Counted from the stretch's first letter, positions 33,826 through 46,167 are shown. The stretch is DNA of 64,000 bases from Centrapalus pauciflorus (GCA_020465985.1 JAANYP010009623.1:45491-109490); one strand, 5' to 3'. Notes: generated from the sequence alone by a model not told the origin. Program-made: numbers and translations.

Positions 33826-34929
33826 TGTAACAACCTAACTTTCGATCTAGTCGTAAATTCAGTAATATTTTGAGCCGATAATGTAATAATGTTACATTAT
33901 TTGAATTATAATTTAATTAAGTAATGAAATATTTAATTAAATTATATAAATATTTATATTTATGAATTAATAAAATTATTAAAGAGAATTAAATAAAAGA
34001 GATATAATATACAAACATGAAAGTGGGTTAGCTAGCAAATATAACTAGATGAAGTATATAAACGTGAATTTTAATCAAAAACTCAGATTCTCTCTCTCTC
34101 TCTACTCTCTCTCTCTAACTTTCTCTCTCTACTCTCTCTCTACCTTCTCTCTAAACTTTCTTCCAAACCGACCGTCCGATTGTCAAGATATATATACCGT
34201 TAGAAAGATCTCGGAGAATACTACACGAATATACTATCTCCTGCGTGATTTCATACGAATTTGAGGTAAGAATTTATATTTTTTACGTTTTTATATATTT
34301 CGGTATTTTCGAATTTATTAGTTTTATGAAATCTAAAGCTATTTTTATGGAGTTTAACTAGAATAGGTATAATATAATCGAACATAGGCTTAATATTGAT
34401 TATATTTGTGATTTATGCCTTAGAAATTCATGTTTTAGAGTTGTAAATATGAACAGATTCGAGAATGTTAAGAACAGATTCGAATATACATAGAACAAAC
34501 TCGAAAATACCTAGAACAGACTCGAAATGGAATTAGATTCGAAATATATTCGAATCTAACCATTAAATTCGAAAAACATATTTCGAATCTAATAGATTCG
34601 AATGGTTGGTATGGTTCGAATGTAATTAAATAGATTCGAATTATGCCATCGAATGTAATCATGTGGGTGTTCGAATCTATCATCAAATAGAAATGGGTCT
34701 CGAATTTTGTACCCCATATTTGACTCTGATGATAAAGTCAAAATTAGCAATTTGAATTTAAACCATGAATGTGATTTGATTCTATTAGATTCGAATGGTT
34801 TGAATTTATTCTCATATTTAATTTAAAGCTTTCAATTTATTAATATATTCGAATTTAATTATATAAATTCGAATATATTGAATAAAACACTTGGACAACG
34901 CATAAAATTAACAAGATAATTAGCAAATG

Positions 34930-34980
<51 letters not shown>

Positions 34981-36187
34981 CGACCTTTTGAGAATATTAA
35001 TAAAACAAAGAATGAGTTATGAACGAACAAGTTATCAGAATCAAATAAAATAAAGATTTAATGATAAAAGACGATGATATTAATATGATTTGATATGATA
35101 AATTTTGGACAGGTTCAGTGAAATCCTGAACAAAGATTTAAAGATTATAAAGCGGGTCAGATTTGATTTGACAGAGAATAGATTGAGATAAAATCCTGAG
35201 ATAACTCAGGTGGCAGATTTTACATCTGTTTGATAAAGACCCAACACTGTGAGTTATAGATATTCAGATTGAACATGCATAGATCCGGTTGAGATATATT
35301 GTTGCTGATAGATTTATTGACATTCACTTTATCAGCTGGAATGAGACCTGTGCACACCATGGATGGGTGTTGCCCAGTGGATCATGATAGCTATTTGATT
35401 ATCTTTTCATATTGCATTTATTATTGCTTCAGACTTTGCCTTATGATTCATTGCTATCATGACTTCTAAGACATATGCTTACATCATTGATCAGACATTT
35501 GATAGAATTGATTCATCTTGACTAGCCCATATGGTCTATTGTTCTAGACCCGGCTATTTCACCAGTTCTTATGAACTTGGTAACGACCTCCGATGTTCCG
35601 CCATATTGACTTACTGGTAGCTAGCGCAGTATGTGGCTGATCCCCACGATTTAAGCGTGAGTGTGGCCTGAACATCATCCGATTCTATGATTCTATATCT
35701 CAATCATGAGGGCTGTAGCGGCAGCCAAGACATATCACGCTTAGATTTATGACTCCGCTTGACACGCATGTTGATATTGAAAATCTATAAACTCACTAAG
35801 CTTTGCTTACAGATGTTGCATTGATATTTTACAGGTAAAGGCAAAGGAAAGTCATCTGCCGGACCTAGTTCTTAGGTCTTACACGCTCAAGACAGAAGTT
35901 TCATAGACCTCTACTCAGCAATCCCATTTTGGTACTAATTGGATGATGATATTGTGATGATCTGGGTAGATTTATTTTGATAATATGATGATATTAATTA
36001 GATTAGACTTGTGCCCTTTATAAGTTTAATTTGAAAACCGTAACTGTATTAAACTTAAATCCTAATATTTTGTACTGTAATTTTTAATTCCGCAATTAAT
36101 TACTCTATCTTAGTTATGGTTGATATCGTATTGCATGATGTGGGACCTAGACTGGTGAGAACTGCCCCGTAAGGGGTGGTCTTCACA
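33826..36187 (+). mobile_element. 3' LTR of the plus-strand Tekay-like element
   Basis: It starts TGTAACAACCTAACTTTCGA and ends GGTGGTCTTCACA (2362 bp). It is collinear with the 5' LTR throughout; the length difference lies mainly in the (TA)n tract (34931-34977 here). It is followed by TTCTT, the right target-site copy. Confidence 0.95.
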
Positions 36188-36652
36188 TTCTTCACCATAG
36201 ATACTCCTCTGAGTTTTCCACCAGGCACGGGCAGCACCGACAAATAACGCGGACGCATAACTCACTTTCTTGGAGTCTAAACAATCAGAAATCCTGAAGA
36301 TTTCTTCGGTGTGACTAATCCAATCCATCGCCTGAATCGGATTAACTGTTCCTTCAAAATTCAAAGCACCGCTAGCTTTGAAATCTTTAAACTTGCAGCC
36401 TTTTGGCTGAGCAGTTTGGGTTTCTGGATTAGATTTATCAGAATCAGATTCATTAGTCTGGACTTGCTTTTCTTTTCTCTTATTTTTCTTTTCTTCACGT
36501 CTTTTAGCTTCGGCCTCATCTCTGGCCTGAAACTGGTCTTGCATTATTTTGTTTTGTTGTTCTGAGTGTTGGGCTAGAAGTTGTTGCATTATTTCAAACA
36601 TTTGTTGTGGGTTCATGTTGCTGGGAATATCACCTGATCCTGATCCTGACAT
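36188..36652 (-). pseudogene. Gag N-terminal part of the minus-strand Tekay-like element
   Basis: The minus strand encodes MSGSGSGDIPSNMNPQQMFE through ARAWWKTQRSIYGEE, after which the nested element begins. It is about 92 percent identical by eye to the Gag at 29224. It resumes at 26639 with IIQTLEWNQFLDMF after one TTCTT copy is dropped. The open frame continues into the inserted LTR to 36110 but that part is not gag. Confidence 0.92.
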
Positions 36653-36836
36653 CTTCTACTGAAAATTAAAAGCATGTAACTATCAGTTTATAGACTTAGA
36701 TCTATGTACCCTTTTTCCCATCCTAATAGTCTGTACTTCCTATCTCAGTTCAAACCACCTAAATGATTGATACATATGTATTCCTTCAGTTTGAGACCAA
36801 GTATACTCACGTAATACTTGATTCACTCAAACTAGT

Positions 36837-36848
36837 TCTCTGATACCA
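36837..36848 (-). promoter_or_regulatory. Primer binding site of the minus-strand Tekay-like element
   Basis: The minus strand reads TGGTATCAGAGA, starting three bases after the 5' LTR end, the same spacing as in the sister element. The last base differs from the sister (A instead of C). Confidence 0.88.
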
Positions 36849-36851
36849 TCC

Positions 36852-38163
36852 TGTGAAGACCTCCCCTTACGGGGCAGTCCTCAGAGTCTAGGTCCCAATT
36901 CATACAATACAATATCAATCATACTAAGATAGGGTAATTAAATTGCGGAATAATAAAATTACATGTACATTACAGATTAGGATTTAGGTTACATATTTCA
37001 AAGTAAAATTATAAAAGGGTAACATCTAATCTAGTCATAACATCATACATCTCATCAAGTCTACCCGGAACCACCACATTTGCTTTCTTCCAATCAGTAC
37101 CAGAAGGTTTGTTGAGTAGTGGTCTAAGAAAGCTTCAAAACTTGGATCTTGAATGACCTAAGTACTAGGTCCTGCAGGTGATTTTCCTTTGGCTTTTCCT
37201 GTAAAATATTAATGCAACATCTGTAAGCAATGCTTAGTGAGTTTATAGATTTTCAATATCAACATGCGTGTCAAGCGGAGTCATTAGTCTTAGCGTGATA
37301 TGTCTTGGCTGCCGCTACAGCCCTCATGATTGAGATATAGAATTCATAGAATTGGATGATGTTCAGGCCACACTCACACTTTAATCGTGGGGATCAGCCA
37401 CATAGTGGGCTAGCTACCAGTAAATCAATATGGCGGAACATCGGAAGTCATTACCAAGTTCATAAGAACTGGTGAAATAGCCAGGTCTAGAACAATAGAC
37501 CATCAAGGCTAGTCAAGCTGAATCAATATATATGTCAAATGTCTGATCAATAGTGAAAGCTTAAGTCATAGAAGTCATGATAGCAATAATTCGTAAGCAA
37601 TGTCTGATGAAGTCTCAAATGCAATATGAAATGATAATCAAATAGCTATCATGATCCTCTGGGCAACACCCAACCTTGGTGTGCACAGGTCTCAATCCAG
37701 CTGATAAATGAATGTCAATAAATTTAACAACAGCAATATATCTCAACCGGAATCTATGCATGTTCAATCTGAATATCTATAACTCACAGATCTGGTCTTT
37801 GTCAAACAGATATAAAATCTGCCACCTGAGTTATCTCAGGATTTTATCTTTGTCAATCTGTTCTGTCAATCAAATCTCTGACCCGATTTTAAGTCTTTAA
37901 GTCTTTAATCTTTGTTCAGAATATACTGAACCTGTTCAAAATCATTCTGATAATTTCATGTCAATTTCATCATGTTTATCACCATTTTAGTCTTTAATTT
38001 CTTGAATTTTATCTGATTCTGATAACTAATAAATCATTGATCATTTTGTCTGTTCTTTTCTTGTTTCTTTTGTATTCTCCAAAAGATCCTTATAATTATA
38101 TTTGTAATTCATCTTATAAAAATACTCACTATTTACATGTATAATTTAAGTTTGGTACACACA

Positions 38164-38229
<66 letters not shown>

Positions 38230-39372
38230 CATAATAACACACACCTGTACATGTATTCATGTATTTAGAAAAGTCAAATAGGATATCATTTTGGTTTCAA
38301 TATATTTTGAAGGTCTCGGTATATATATACATGTAAGGTTTCGGGAGTTCTTTGTATGGGTTTCGGTACTCTACCGAAACCTTAGAGGTTTCGGTATAAA
38401 TCTCAGTATTCCAAAGGTTTCAGTAGATAACAAAGGTTTCGGGAACTTGTGGTGGGTTTCGGTATAAAACCTTAAGAGTTTCTGTAATTTTTTATAGTTT
38501 CGGTATTATACCGAAACCTTTTAAAGGTTTCGGTATTCTTCATCTTCATAAATGGTTTCGGTAGTTTATTCTATGGAAAAGTTTCGGTACCTAGTACCGA
38601 AACCTCAAGGTTTCGGTACCCCTTTTGTGGGTTTCAGTAATCGTGCATAACACACTCAAACACACACACATAAAGTTTCGGTATTGTGGTAGTACCGAAA
38701 CCTTAAGGTTTCGGTACCCACAATTTTGGGTTTCGGTCAACATCAAAAACACACACATCACACACTGCTTGTTTCATTTTCATTCTGTTCTCTTTCTAAA
38801 TGACAATTTCAACAATTTTAAACACTTAATCCTTTCATGCATGTGTATTACTTCAAGTTTTTATCACAACACTTGCTTAAATTTTGAGAATTTTAAAGTT
38901 GATTTTGTGTTCATAAAACCCACATAACTGTGAACTTCAACATGCATCAAGAACAGATTTTTGATGAATATTTACCTTAATCTCTATGGAATCTTGTTGC
39001 TTGATGTATGATTGTTGATAATCTTGGTTAATTACTGGATTTGTTGCATCAATTTGGAGCTTGATGATCTTTGATGAAGATTGGAGATGAAGAAGAAAGG
39101 AAACCGTATATAGAGAGAGAGTAGAGAGAGAAAGAGATTTTAATATTTATGATCTTAATGGATCATTATCTCTGTTTTTATATTTTAATTCAATTTAACC
39201 CACTTCTATTTTTGTATTTTACATCTCTTTTAATTTACTCATTTTAATTATATTATAAATATAATCAGAATTCATATTTATAAAATTTTTATTTCTTAAT
39301 TACTATTTGCAATATAAATAATATAACAAAATTATATTATTATTTCAAAATCACATATTACACGATCGACAA
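36852..39372 (-). mobile_element. 5' LTR of the minus-strand Tekay-like element, outer end missing
   Basis: It is collinear with 19886-22423 from TGTGAAGACC up to CACGATCGACA, where homology stops. The last 17 or so bases (AAACTTAGGTTGTTACA in the other LTR) are missing, so the outer terminus and right target-site copy are lost. The (TA)n tract (38172-38226) and the GGTTTCGGTA array are present. Confidence 0.9.
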
Positions 39373-40479
39373 TGCTCTGAAATGCTTGCTCGGGCTTATT
39401 TACGCTTTAAATTGCTTTATAATGCTTGCACTTGCTTATCTAGGCTTTAATATATTCTGGCACTGGCTTTGACTCGCAACTGAGCTAAACGGCTTACGTA
39501 TATTATCTGAAGTTTAATATTACAGAACATGTGCTAAATTAATACTGCTAGCTCAATATATTCCAACATCTATAAGCCATAACTTCTAGCTAAATATTTT
39601 GCTATTTATTTTTGCTAATTTATGCGTTGTCCATTAATTTTTATCAATTAATTCGAATTATAGGGAAAGGGCTCGAATTTGATGAACAGATTCGAACATC
39701 TTGAGCTAAACTCGAGAGCAAACTCGAACAGGGGGGGGGGGGGTAAATTCGAAGACAGACTCGAATGGGGGGTTAGATTCGAACCTCCTTCGAATCTGAA
39801 GATAGATTCAGACCTATGTCTCGAATCTAGCTCTAGTCGAGCTTGTTCTTGGCATTTCGAGTTTGTTCTACGCATACTCGAGTTTGTTCATAAACTACAG
39901 CTTTAAACATGCATTTTCAAGTCTAAAAATCACAAATAAGCTAAGTAATAAGCCTCGGTTTAGTTATATTATACATAATCTACCATATTATAGCTAAAAC
40001 TCATACGAAATTAGCTTTAAATCGCCTAAAATGATAAACTCGAATTTTTTACTTCAAAACCGAAAAGTGCAGAAAACGAAAAGAGCGATTCTTACCTCAA
40101 AACCGTATGAAATCTCACATGCAATGGTAGATTCGCGTAGTACTCCTCGAGGCCTTTCCGATGACGTATAGAACTCTAGATTTGGCCGGTCGGTTTGGGA
40201 GAAAAGCTAGAGAGAAGTTTCGGGTCTAGAGAGAGAAGCTCTGGAATTTGCTAGAAGGATTTTGCAAAAGTGAGAAAATGAAACTCCCGGCTCCTATTTA
40301 TACTAAATCTCGAAAATACATCATTTTACGCAAATTGCTCAAAATTACTAAAAATAAAAATGAAATTAAAAAGCAAGGTGTTATACCTAAACTTAGGCTT
40401 GAGTTGGGAAACGAAAAACGGCTAAGGACCAGGACCTAGAGACTAAGTCTCGGGGTGGGCTAAAATGAATCGAATGGTA
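39373..40479 (-). mobile_element. Truncated minus-strand gypsy LTR related to the plus-strand Tekay-like LTR
   Basis: On the minus strand the region contains CCCAAACCGACCGG, TCATACGGTTTTGAGGTAAGAA and many TTCGAA words (39650-39860), parallel to CCAAACCGACCGTC and TCATACGAATTTGAGGTAAGAA in the LTR at 26640. TATTTATACTAAATC antisense (about 40295) is near its TATA region. It lacks both LTR ends: the left is cut at the junction with 39372, the right at 40479. A run of 13 G lies at 39731-39743. Short ORFs at 39648-39875 and 39679-39906 lie opposite each other and look like chance. Confidence 0.7.
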
Positions 40480-42054
40480 TGAAACACTCATTTCAACAAA
40501 ATATAATATTTAATTGAATTAAATTAGATTAGATTAACCAAGAATAACATGGAAATTTAAGCCCAATTCATAAACTAATATGATTCAAAAGAAAATCGGG
40601 CATGACCCGTTTACACGGAGTCCATATTCTCTGAGTTAGTTTGAGATTACAAAGCTTAAGCATTTAAGTATACTTTACAAGTCATTGGAATTAGGTACAT
40701 CAACTATCATCAACATATAAGTATAATACGCATCTGATGAGTCCATAGGTGATCTACCCAATTCCCGAAACTACAAGATTCCAGCTTTACCAAAAATAAC
40801 TTCAATATCCGGCTAACTAGGCTTTTCTTTGGCCCTTCTTCATTCTTTATAGGGTTCCAAACCTTTCTTCAACATAGGTGAGACACCAGAAACGACAACT
40901 TCCTTGCCTCTACTACTACCACCATCTGAGATGTGTCAAATATAGATGGGTAAGCAAATAAAATTTGCTAAAGGAGTTACTAGATTGATATGGGGCGTAT
41001 AACATTAAACATGCAACAACCAATGAGTATAGGTATAAAGATTACATGTGCAATATCTTTACCAAGTGTGTGGGAATAGAACCACTCTAACAGGTCACCA
41101 GGGAGACTCGAAACCTGCGCGTTATTAGCCTGGGTAAGCAACCATAAGACCAACCGGCACCCAAAGTCCGGCTACATACACCTAAGGTTTTTTGGTGTAG
41201 GGAATTTTATACACACAAACACACAGTAGGGCGTTTAAATATATTAATAATAAGTTGGACGTCCAGTGAGGCCAAATGAATAAGCGTGACACAACAATAG
41301 GGTGTAATCGAATAGGAACATGATAATGTCAAATGAGTAATCAAGTATGTCATGAAGTTCAACATGTATAAATGACGACAATCAATATCAAGGCACCATG
41401 GCCATATGTCCAAGATTTTGCAACTAAGTGCAAGATGATGACATGCATCACATGTTGCCATAAGATATATTCACAATGTCATAATGAAGATGTACATGTA
41501 AATATATATGCACCACACACATTAATACTAGAACTCACAACAATAGGCAATATATAGCCTTTAGTAGCAGTAGCCGCCAATAGCTGCTTAAAGCTTGACT
41601 TTCGCCCTTAGCTTCCCAATTCGGCCACCGATACTCCTTTTGGGTCCAAACCTATCAACATTGATATTCGAAGTATTTATAAGTTTATTATATCTTATCA
41701 TAAGGTTTGGAAGCCAATTGAAGTGTTAAAGTGTTTTTGGTTTGAGTTTCGGAATTCTATCGGCACCGTTGCACTTTTTTATTGTTCTTATAGACTTTTA
41801 GGTAGTCTTTAATGTCAATTTTATGAGTTATAAATTAATTATGATTAAATAGGGTTATATTATCATTATAAGGCTTAAAAATATGTGTTTTAGGTGTATA
41901 AGGGTTTGACTCGACGAGTCAGGCAAGCGATTCGACGAGTCAAATGAGTCTGAAATTAATTTTTCATTCCAGAGAGTTTTGACTCGACGATTCAAAGGAG
42001 GGAGTCACCGAGTCACCTCCAAGTCTGCACATTCTGTTCCAGTTTTTTATTCCC

Positions 42055-42134
42055 TGCTCGTCAATCCACCACTCCAAACTTACTTCTCACTTCCTGCTCG
42101 TCAATCCACCACTCCAAACTTACTTCTCACTTCC
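42055..42134. repeat. 40-bp tandem duplication
   Basis: Two exact copies (42055-42094 and 42095-42134) begin TGCTCGTCAATCCACCACTC and end CTCACTTCC. Exact identity indicates a recent slippage or unequal exchange. Confidence 0.95.
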
Positions 42135-42742
42135 TTAAACACTCAAAAGCTCATTTTTATGCATTTGGTTGTCAATATAGACAGATATAAACACTCCTTA
42201 ACATTCACATGACAAAATTCAACCAAATCATCATCTAGTTCCTTAAATTAACCTAAAAAAAAAATAAAAATAAAACTCAAGTTTCTTGGGTTTCTTTTGT
42301 TTCTTGTGTTTATAAATTCAGAAATTACACCAACAACTTGATTTAACAATACTAACTTCATTAGACTACTATTTACTTGATTCACATATCATTCATCATT
42401 TTCATTTGATGCTAGTTAGGTTACGAAGGAGATGAAGATGTAAGCACATACACACCTTAGAATCAAGAAACAAGAATTGCTACATTTTATTCCCTAAGCT
42501 TGGTTGCTCAATGAATGTTGAAATTTCTTACCAATACTTAGCAAAAACATCTGCCCTAGTTCTTGTTCTCTCTTCTCCAATAAGTGCAGAATTTTGCAAT
42601 TGAAGGTGTTGAAGAGTGAGGCCACGATTGGGAGTCTTTAGGATCCTCAATTGGTCAAAATTTACAAGAAGCTCCCCTCCAAACTTCATTCATCACACTA
42701 TCAACCACAAGACTTATATTCCTCACACATTAACCCATCAAC

Positions 42743-42865
<123 letters not shown>

Positions 42866-43067
42866 CTTAGGCTACTTGTACATAATGCTTAGTGTCTTGT
42901 ACTTGTTTGTATGGATTGTAATTTACAAGGTTTGTAGCATATAATATAAGTTGTTAGAGCATGTGGCTAAAAATTTCCATGCTAATCATGATAAAACATT
43001 TAAATATGATTAATTTGACAATTTAATTAATTAATTAATTTATTACCTTAATTATGAGGATGTTACA

Positions 43068-43341
43068 CCATACTCCAAGATTTGTTTTTGTACCCACTCA
43101 AACACATAAAACTTTTTCATTGATTTTGGAACTTATATACATTGATTATATTGATTTTAGAACACATCGTTAAGATGAAATTTCCATAGAATTGATATAA
43201 AACATATATAATTAAGAAACAGGTTCTTTGTGGTATTGTTTAACACATATTGAAGTAAAATTAAGTGGTTAAAGTCCGACTTGATAAGATTAAAGCTACG
43301 GGAACAAATAAAAAGTAAAGACACACACACACACAGATATA
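43068..43341 (+). mobile_element. Fragment of a plus-strand gypsy LTR
   Basis: It is AT-rich. GTTCTTTGTGGTATTGTTTAAC (about 43217) resembles GTCCCTTGTGGTGTTGTTTAAC of the LTRs at 6106 and 12044. I infer it is the upstream part of the 5' LTR whose end is at 45970, separated by later insertions. Confidence 0.4.
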
Positions 43342-44509
43342 TCTATACATATTATTAAACTAGTTTATTAACCCGTGTATTACACTGATAACTTTAATAA
43401 ATTTATTTTCTTAAAACTATATAAACCTAAAATTTAAATTCAATATTCAAACTTTAATACTATTGATATTTATTATATCTTATTATAATTAATTTATGTA
43501 TAAATCATTTAAATTAAAAAAACTAATCATTAATAGCTTTAAAGTTTATTATTAGTATTATGTTTATTATTATAATTATTAATAAAAATAATTTTAAATA
43601 TTGTTTGTTGTGATTTTTATGGGATTTAAGGATCTAACCGTGATTCTATCTAAAAAGTAATTTGATTTAAAATTTAAAATTTAATCTTTAAATATTAATT
43701 AACATTTGTTATTAGTAGAAGATGCCACTTGGCATCATGAGAAGATGACAAAGAGCAATTTAGTTAGTATTTTAATAGTATTTATAGACTAGTAACTAAA
43801 ATGTCACTTGACATTTTATTATGTTGCCACTTGTCTATCTTTAATTATTGACATGTGTATTTTATTTACCTTATTTTAAATTTAATAATTTATCAAAACT
43901 ATATAACTAACTAACAATATTTCACCTAAATGTTCTCCATCCTTTAATTTGAAGAATAATTTCTATTGTCCTATTCTGTTAATTACATTTTAAAATATTG
44001 AACAAGATTTCACACATAAATAAATCATAAAACTATTTATTCTATAATTAATATTATAATTTCTCAATAACTTTTATTATATAATATTTTGATATAAATT
44101 TAAATTTAAAATGTCAATGTCACTGATTTATTTTATCTATAATTTTATATTATTTATTTTTCCTTCAATAGCTTTTAAAATGAGACAATCTAAAGTAATA
44201 ATTTCTGTTTATCTTTATATATTAGTGCACAATTTTAAGTGTTCATAAATCTATGATATAAAGAAATAAATCGTCACATGACAGTTTTTTTAAATTAACA
44301 CGTGTTACAAACTCCTTTTACTTATCATATTGAAATCTAATTTAAAATCAATTTAAATCAAAACGATTCAAATTTATACTACATAATATAGTATTTATTA
44401 ACTAAAACACAATATATACTCATTTTTATAATTATTTTATATATCTTTAGAAATGTTTATTTTTAACTTTTTTAAATTAATCCATGTGTTTACATGTGTA
44501 ATAACCTAG
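43342..44509 (+). mobile_element. Non-autonomous Helitron-like element
   Basis: It begins TCTATACATATTATTAAACT after an A and ends AACCTAG before a T, fitting Helitron TC...CTRR ends and A/T insertion. A short hairpin (CATGT, GTTT, ACATG at 44483-44496) lies nine bases before CTAG, as expected for a Helitron 3' end. The 5' end also carries ACTAGTTTATTAACCCGTG, an inverted form of such a terminus. The interior is very AT-rich with repeated ACTTGACATTTTA-like words and has no ORF, so any movement would need Rep/helicase from elsewhere. Confidence 0.6.
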
Positions 44510-44643
<134 letters not shown>

Positions 44644-45019
44644 CAGGTTCGAAAAAGTACCTCTCGAAATCAAGTGCACCCGAAGGTACCAACCATAATA
44701 CACTTTTTTTAGTTTTTTTCCCACATAACTATGTTTAATTTAAAGTTATACGCATGATATATGAATTTCACATAGATTAACACTTTCTGTGTCATTAAAA
44801 TGTGAATGCTCAATATGTGAATGGTCATCCAAGTGAATGATCATTCACACGATTTACATGATCTTTTTTACCATTCACAAGATTTATGATGTTCCTCGTT
44901 TTGAAAAAAAATCTTATAATGTTGTATTATACATTTATATTAAAAAATATATGTGAATGATCATTCACATTAGGGTACGCTGGGTACACTGGAATCTCAT
45001 AGGTACGCTGATGAACCTG
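44644..45019. mobile_element. MITE-like element with imperfect terminal inverted repeats
   Basis: The ends are CAGGTTC and GAACCTG. The inverted similarity extends, imperfectly, for about 50 bp (TACCT at bases 15-19, AGTGCACCC against AGTGTACCC, then GGTACC against CGTACC). The 376-bp interior has no ORF and holds two copies of a palindrome, GTGAATGATCATTCAC (44833-44848 and within 44951-44970). No target duplication can be read because the flanks are AG and TA repeats. Superfamily unknown; CAGG ends would be compatible with hAT. Confidence 0.5.
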
Positions 45020-45059
<40 letters not shown>

Positions 45060-45970
45060 TATATATTATATTTAAATATATATATTAGTGTTATGTAAGA
45101 CACTGTGGAGACTTCCAGATCATGTTTGTTAATTTAAATCTCTGTGAGTAATAGATTACTAATCCTGCATTTATCGTCATTGCATTACTCATATACATAC
45201 ATGATGACTTGTTCCTGTTGTTGGTATGCTAATATGAATAATTGATATTGATTCACCCTTGACTTGACTTGATATAATCATGTAGCTAGCATTCATTTGA
45301 AAGTGCATCTTTGGGTAACATTCTTCGGTATGATGATAGACTCATAATTCGGTGTGCCTTGGGCTGAGGTTGACAGCAGGCCACTGTCGGAGACTAATCA
45401 TCCCATACTCATTCCAACCAGGTTGTACATCCCTGATCGCTATATCTAAACAACCATTGAGACTTATGTTTCGGGATCCGTGCTTCCTAGCATGATGAAC
45501 TCATTGAACTCAATGCTTCTTAGCATGATGATTACTTATTATCCATGCGCTCTGCACGAAGGAGCAAACATTACTCATTATTACTCATTCTTTCCATGAC
45601 TCAATTTTTGAATATTAAATCTGTAATCTCACTAAGCTTAAAGCTTACTCATTAATTAAATATTTTCAGACAAAGGAAAGAATATAGATGGGCCTTCTAC
45701 TCACGCTAGTACTACAAGCATACTTGACACTACTAGTCTTTGGTAACTACTATTAGTTACGAAGTTTTGGGAATGAGAATTATTATGTGTTGTAATAAAA
45801 GTTTGAGATTGTAATAGACTGATTTACCCTTGCTAACTTTTAAATATCTTGTTCTATAAAGTTGAAGTAATTTCAACTTTTTCGTACGTTCGAATCTTTA
45901 CTATTGTATTATATATGGGTTAAATGCTTATCCTTAGTGTTTAATTATAATTATATGGAGAAATGTTTCA
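45020..45970 (+). mobile_element. 3' part of a gypsy 5' LTR
   Basis: After a short TA tract (45021-45056) the sequence shows gypsy LTR features: TCTCACTAAGCTTAAAGCTTAC (about 45629), TTTTCAGACAAAGGAAAG (parallel to TTTTACAGGTAAAGGCAAAG at 28665) and a terminus GAAATGTTTCA before the primer binding site. It is the R/U5 side of the LTR of the gag relic at 46168. Confidence 0.7.
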
Positions 45971-45973
45971 GTT

Positions 45974-45985
45974 TGGTATCAGAGC
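45974..45985 (+). promoter_or_regulatory. Primer binding site (initiator tRNA-Met)
   Basis: TGGTATCAGAGC lies three bases after the LTR end and defines a plus-strand element starting its interior here. The leader to 46167 is non-coding. Confidence 0.88.
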
Positions 45986-46167
45986 ATTGACTTGAGGTCG
46001 CAAATATCCGCGAGGACTTGTTCTCAAACACAAGTTATGATATTAGAGGGATTCCTAGGAAATGATCCGAACTAAGATAGGGTTGACATGAATAATGAGG
46101 ATTAAAGGGTAAATGAACACATGTGTATAGGTTTATATTTTACATATCATATGTTATATTTTAGAAC

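Larger units (their letters stand above)
26640..36187 (+). mobile_element. Near-complete plus-strand Tekay-like gypsy element
   Basis: The 9548-bp element has LTRs at 26640-29023 and 33826-36187, a PBS, one gag-pol frame and a polypurine tract. Flanking TTCTT at 26635-26639 and 36188-36192 is a perfect 5-bp target duplication within the gag of the host element. Only one stop codon interrupts the coding frame. The LTRs differ by eye at about 17 substitutions in roughly 2.3 kb, plus (TA)n length. Full-length structure and low LTR divergence point to recent insertion. Confidence 0.95.
19886..39372 (-). mobile_element. Minus-strand Tekay-like gypsy element hosting a nested relative
   Basis: LTRs lie at 19886-22423 (3') and 36852-39372 (5', last bases missing), with gag-pol on the minus strand. 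The plus-strand element 26640-36187 sits inside its gag. Without that insert and one TTCTT, the interior is 4875 bp against 4802 bp in the inserted relative; the 73-bp difference equals an 83-bp insertion in RT plus 1 bp minus 11 bp. Proteins of the two elements are nearly identical, with a C-terminal chromodomain, so both are chromoviruses of Tekay/Del type. The coding region has at least five disabling changes. Confidence 0.92.

Noticed and set aside
39731..39743. Run of 13 G as a possible G-quadruplex or cloning tail
   Set aside because: It is a simple homopolymer inside an LTR remnant, and its length could be a sequencing artefact; nothing else supports a function.
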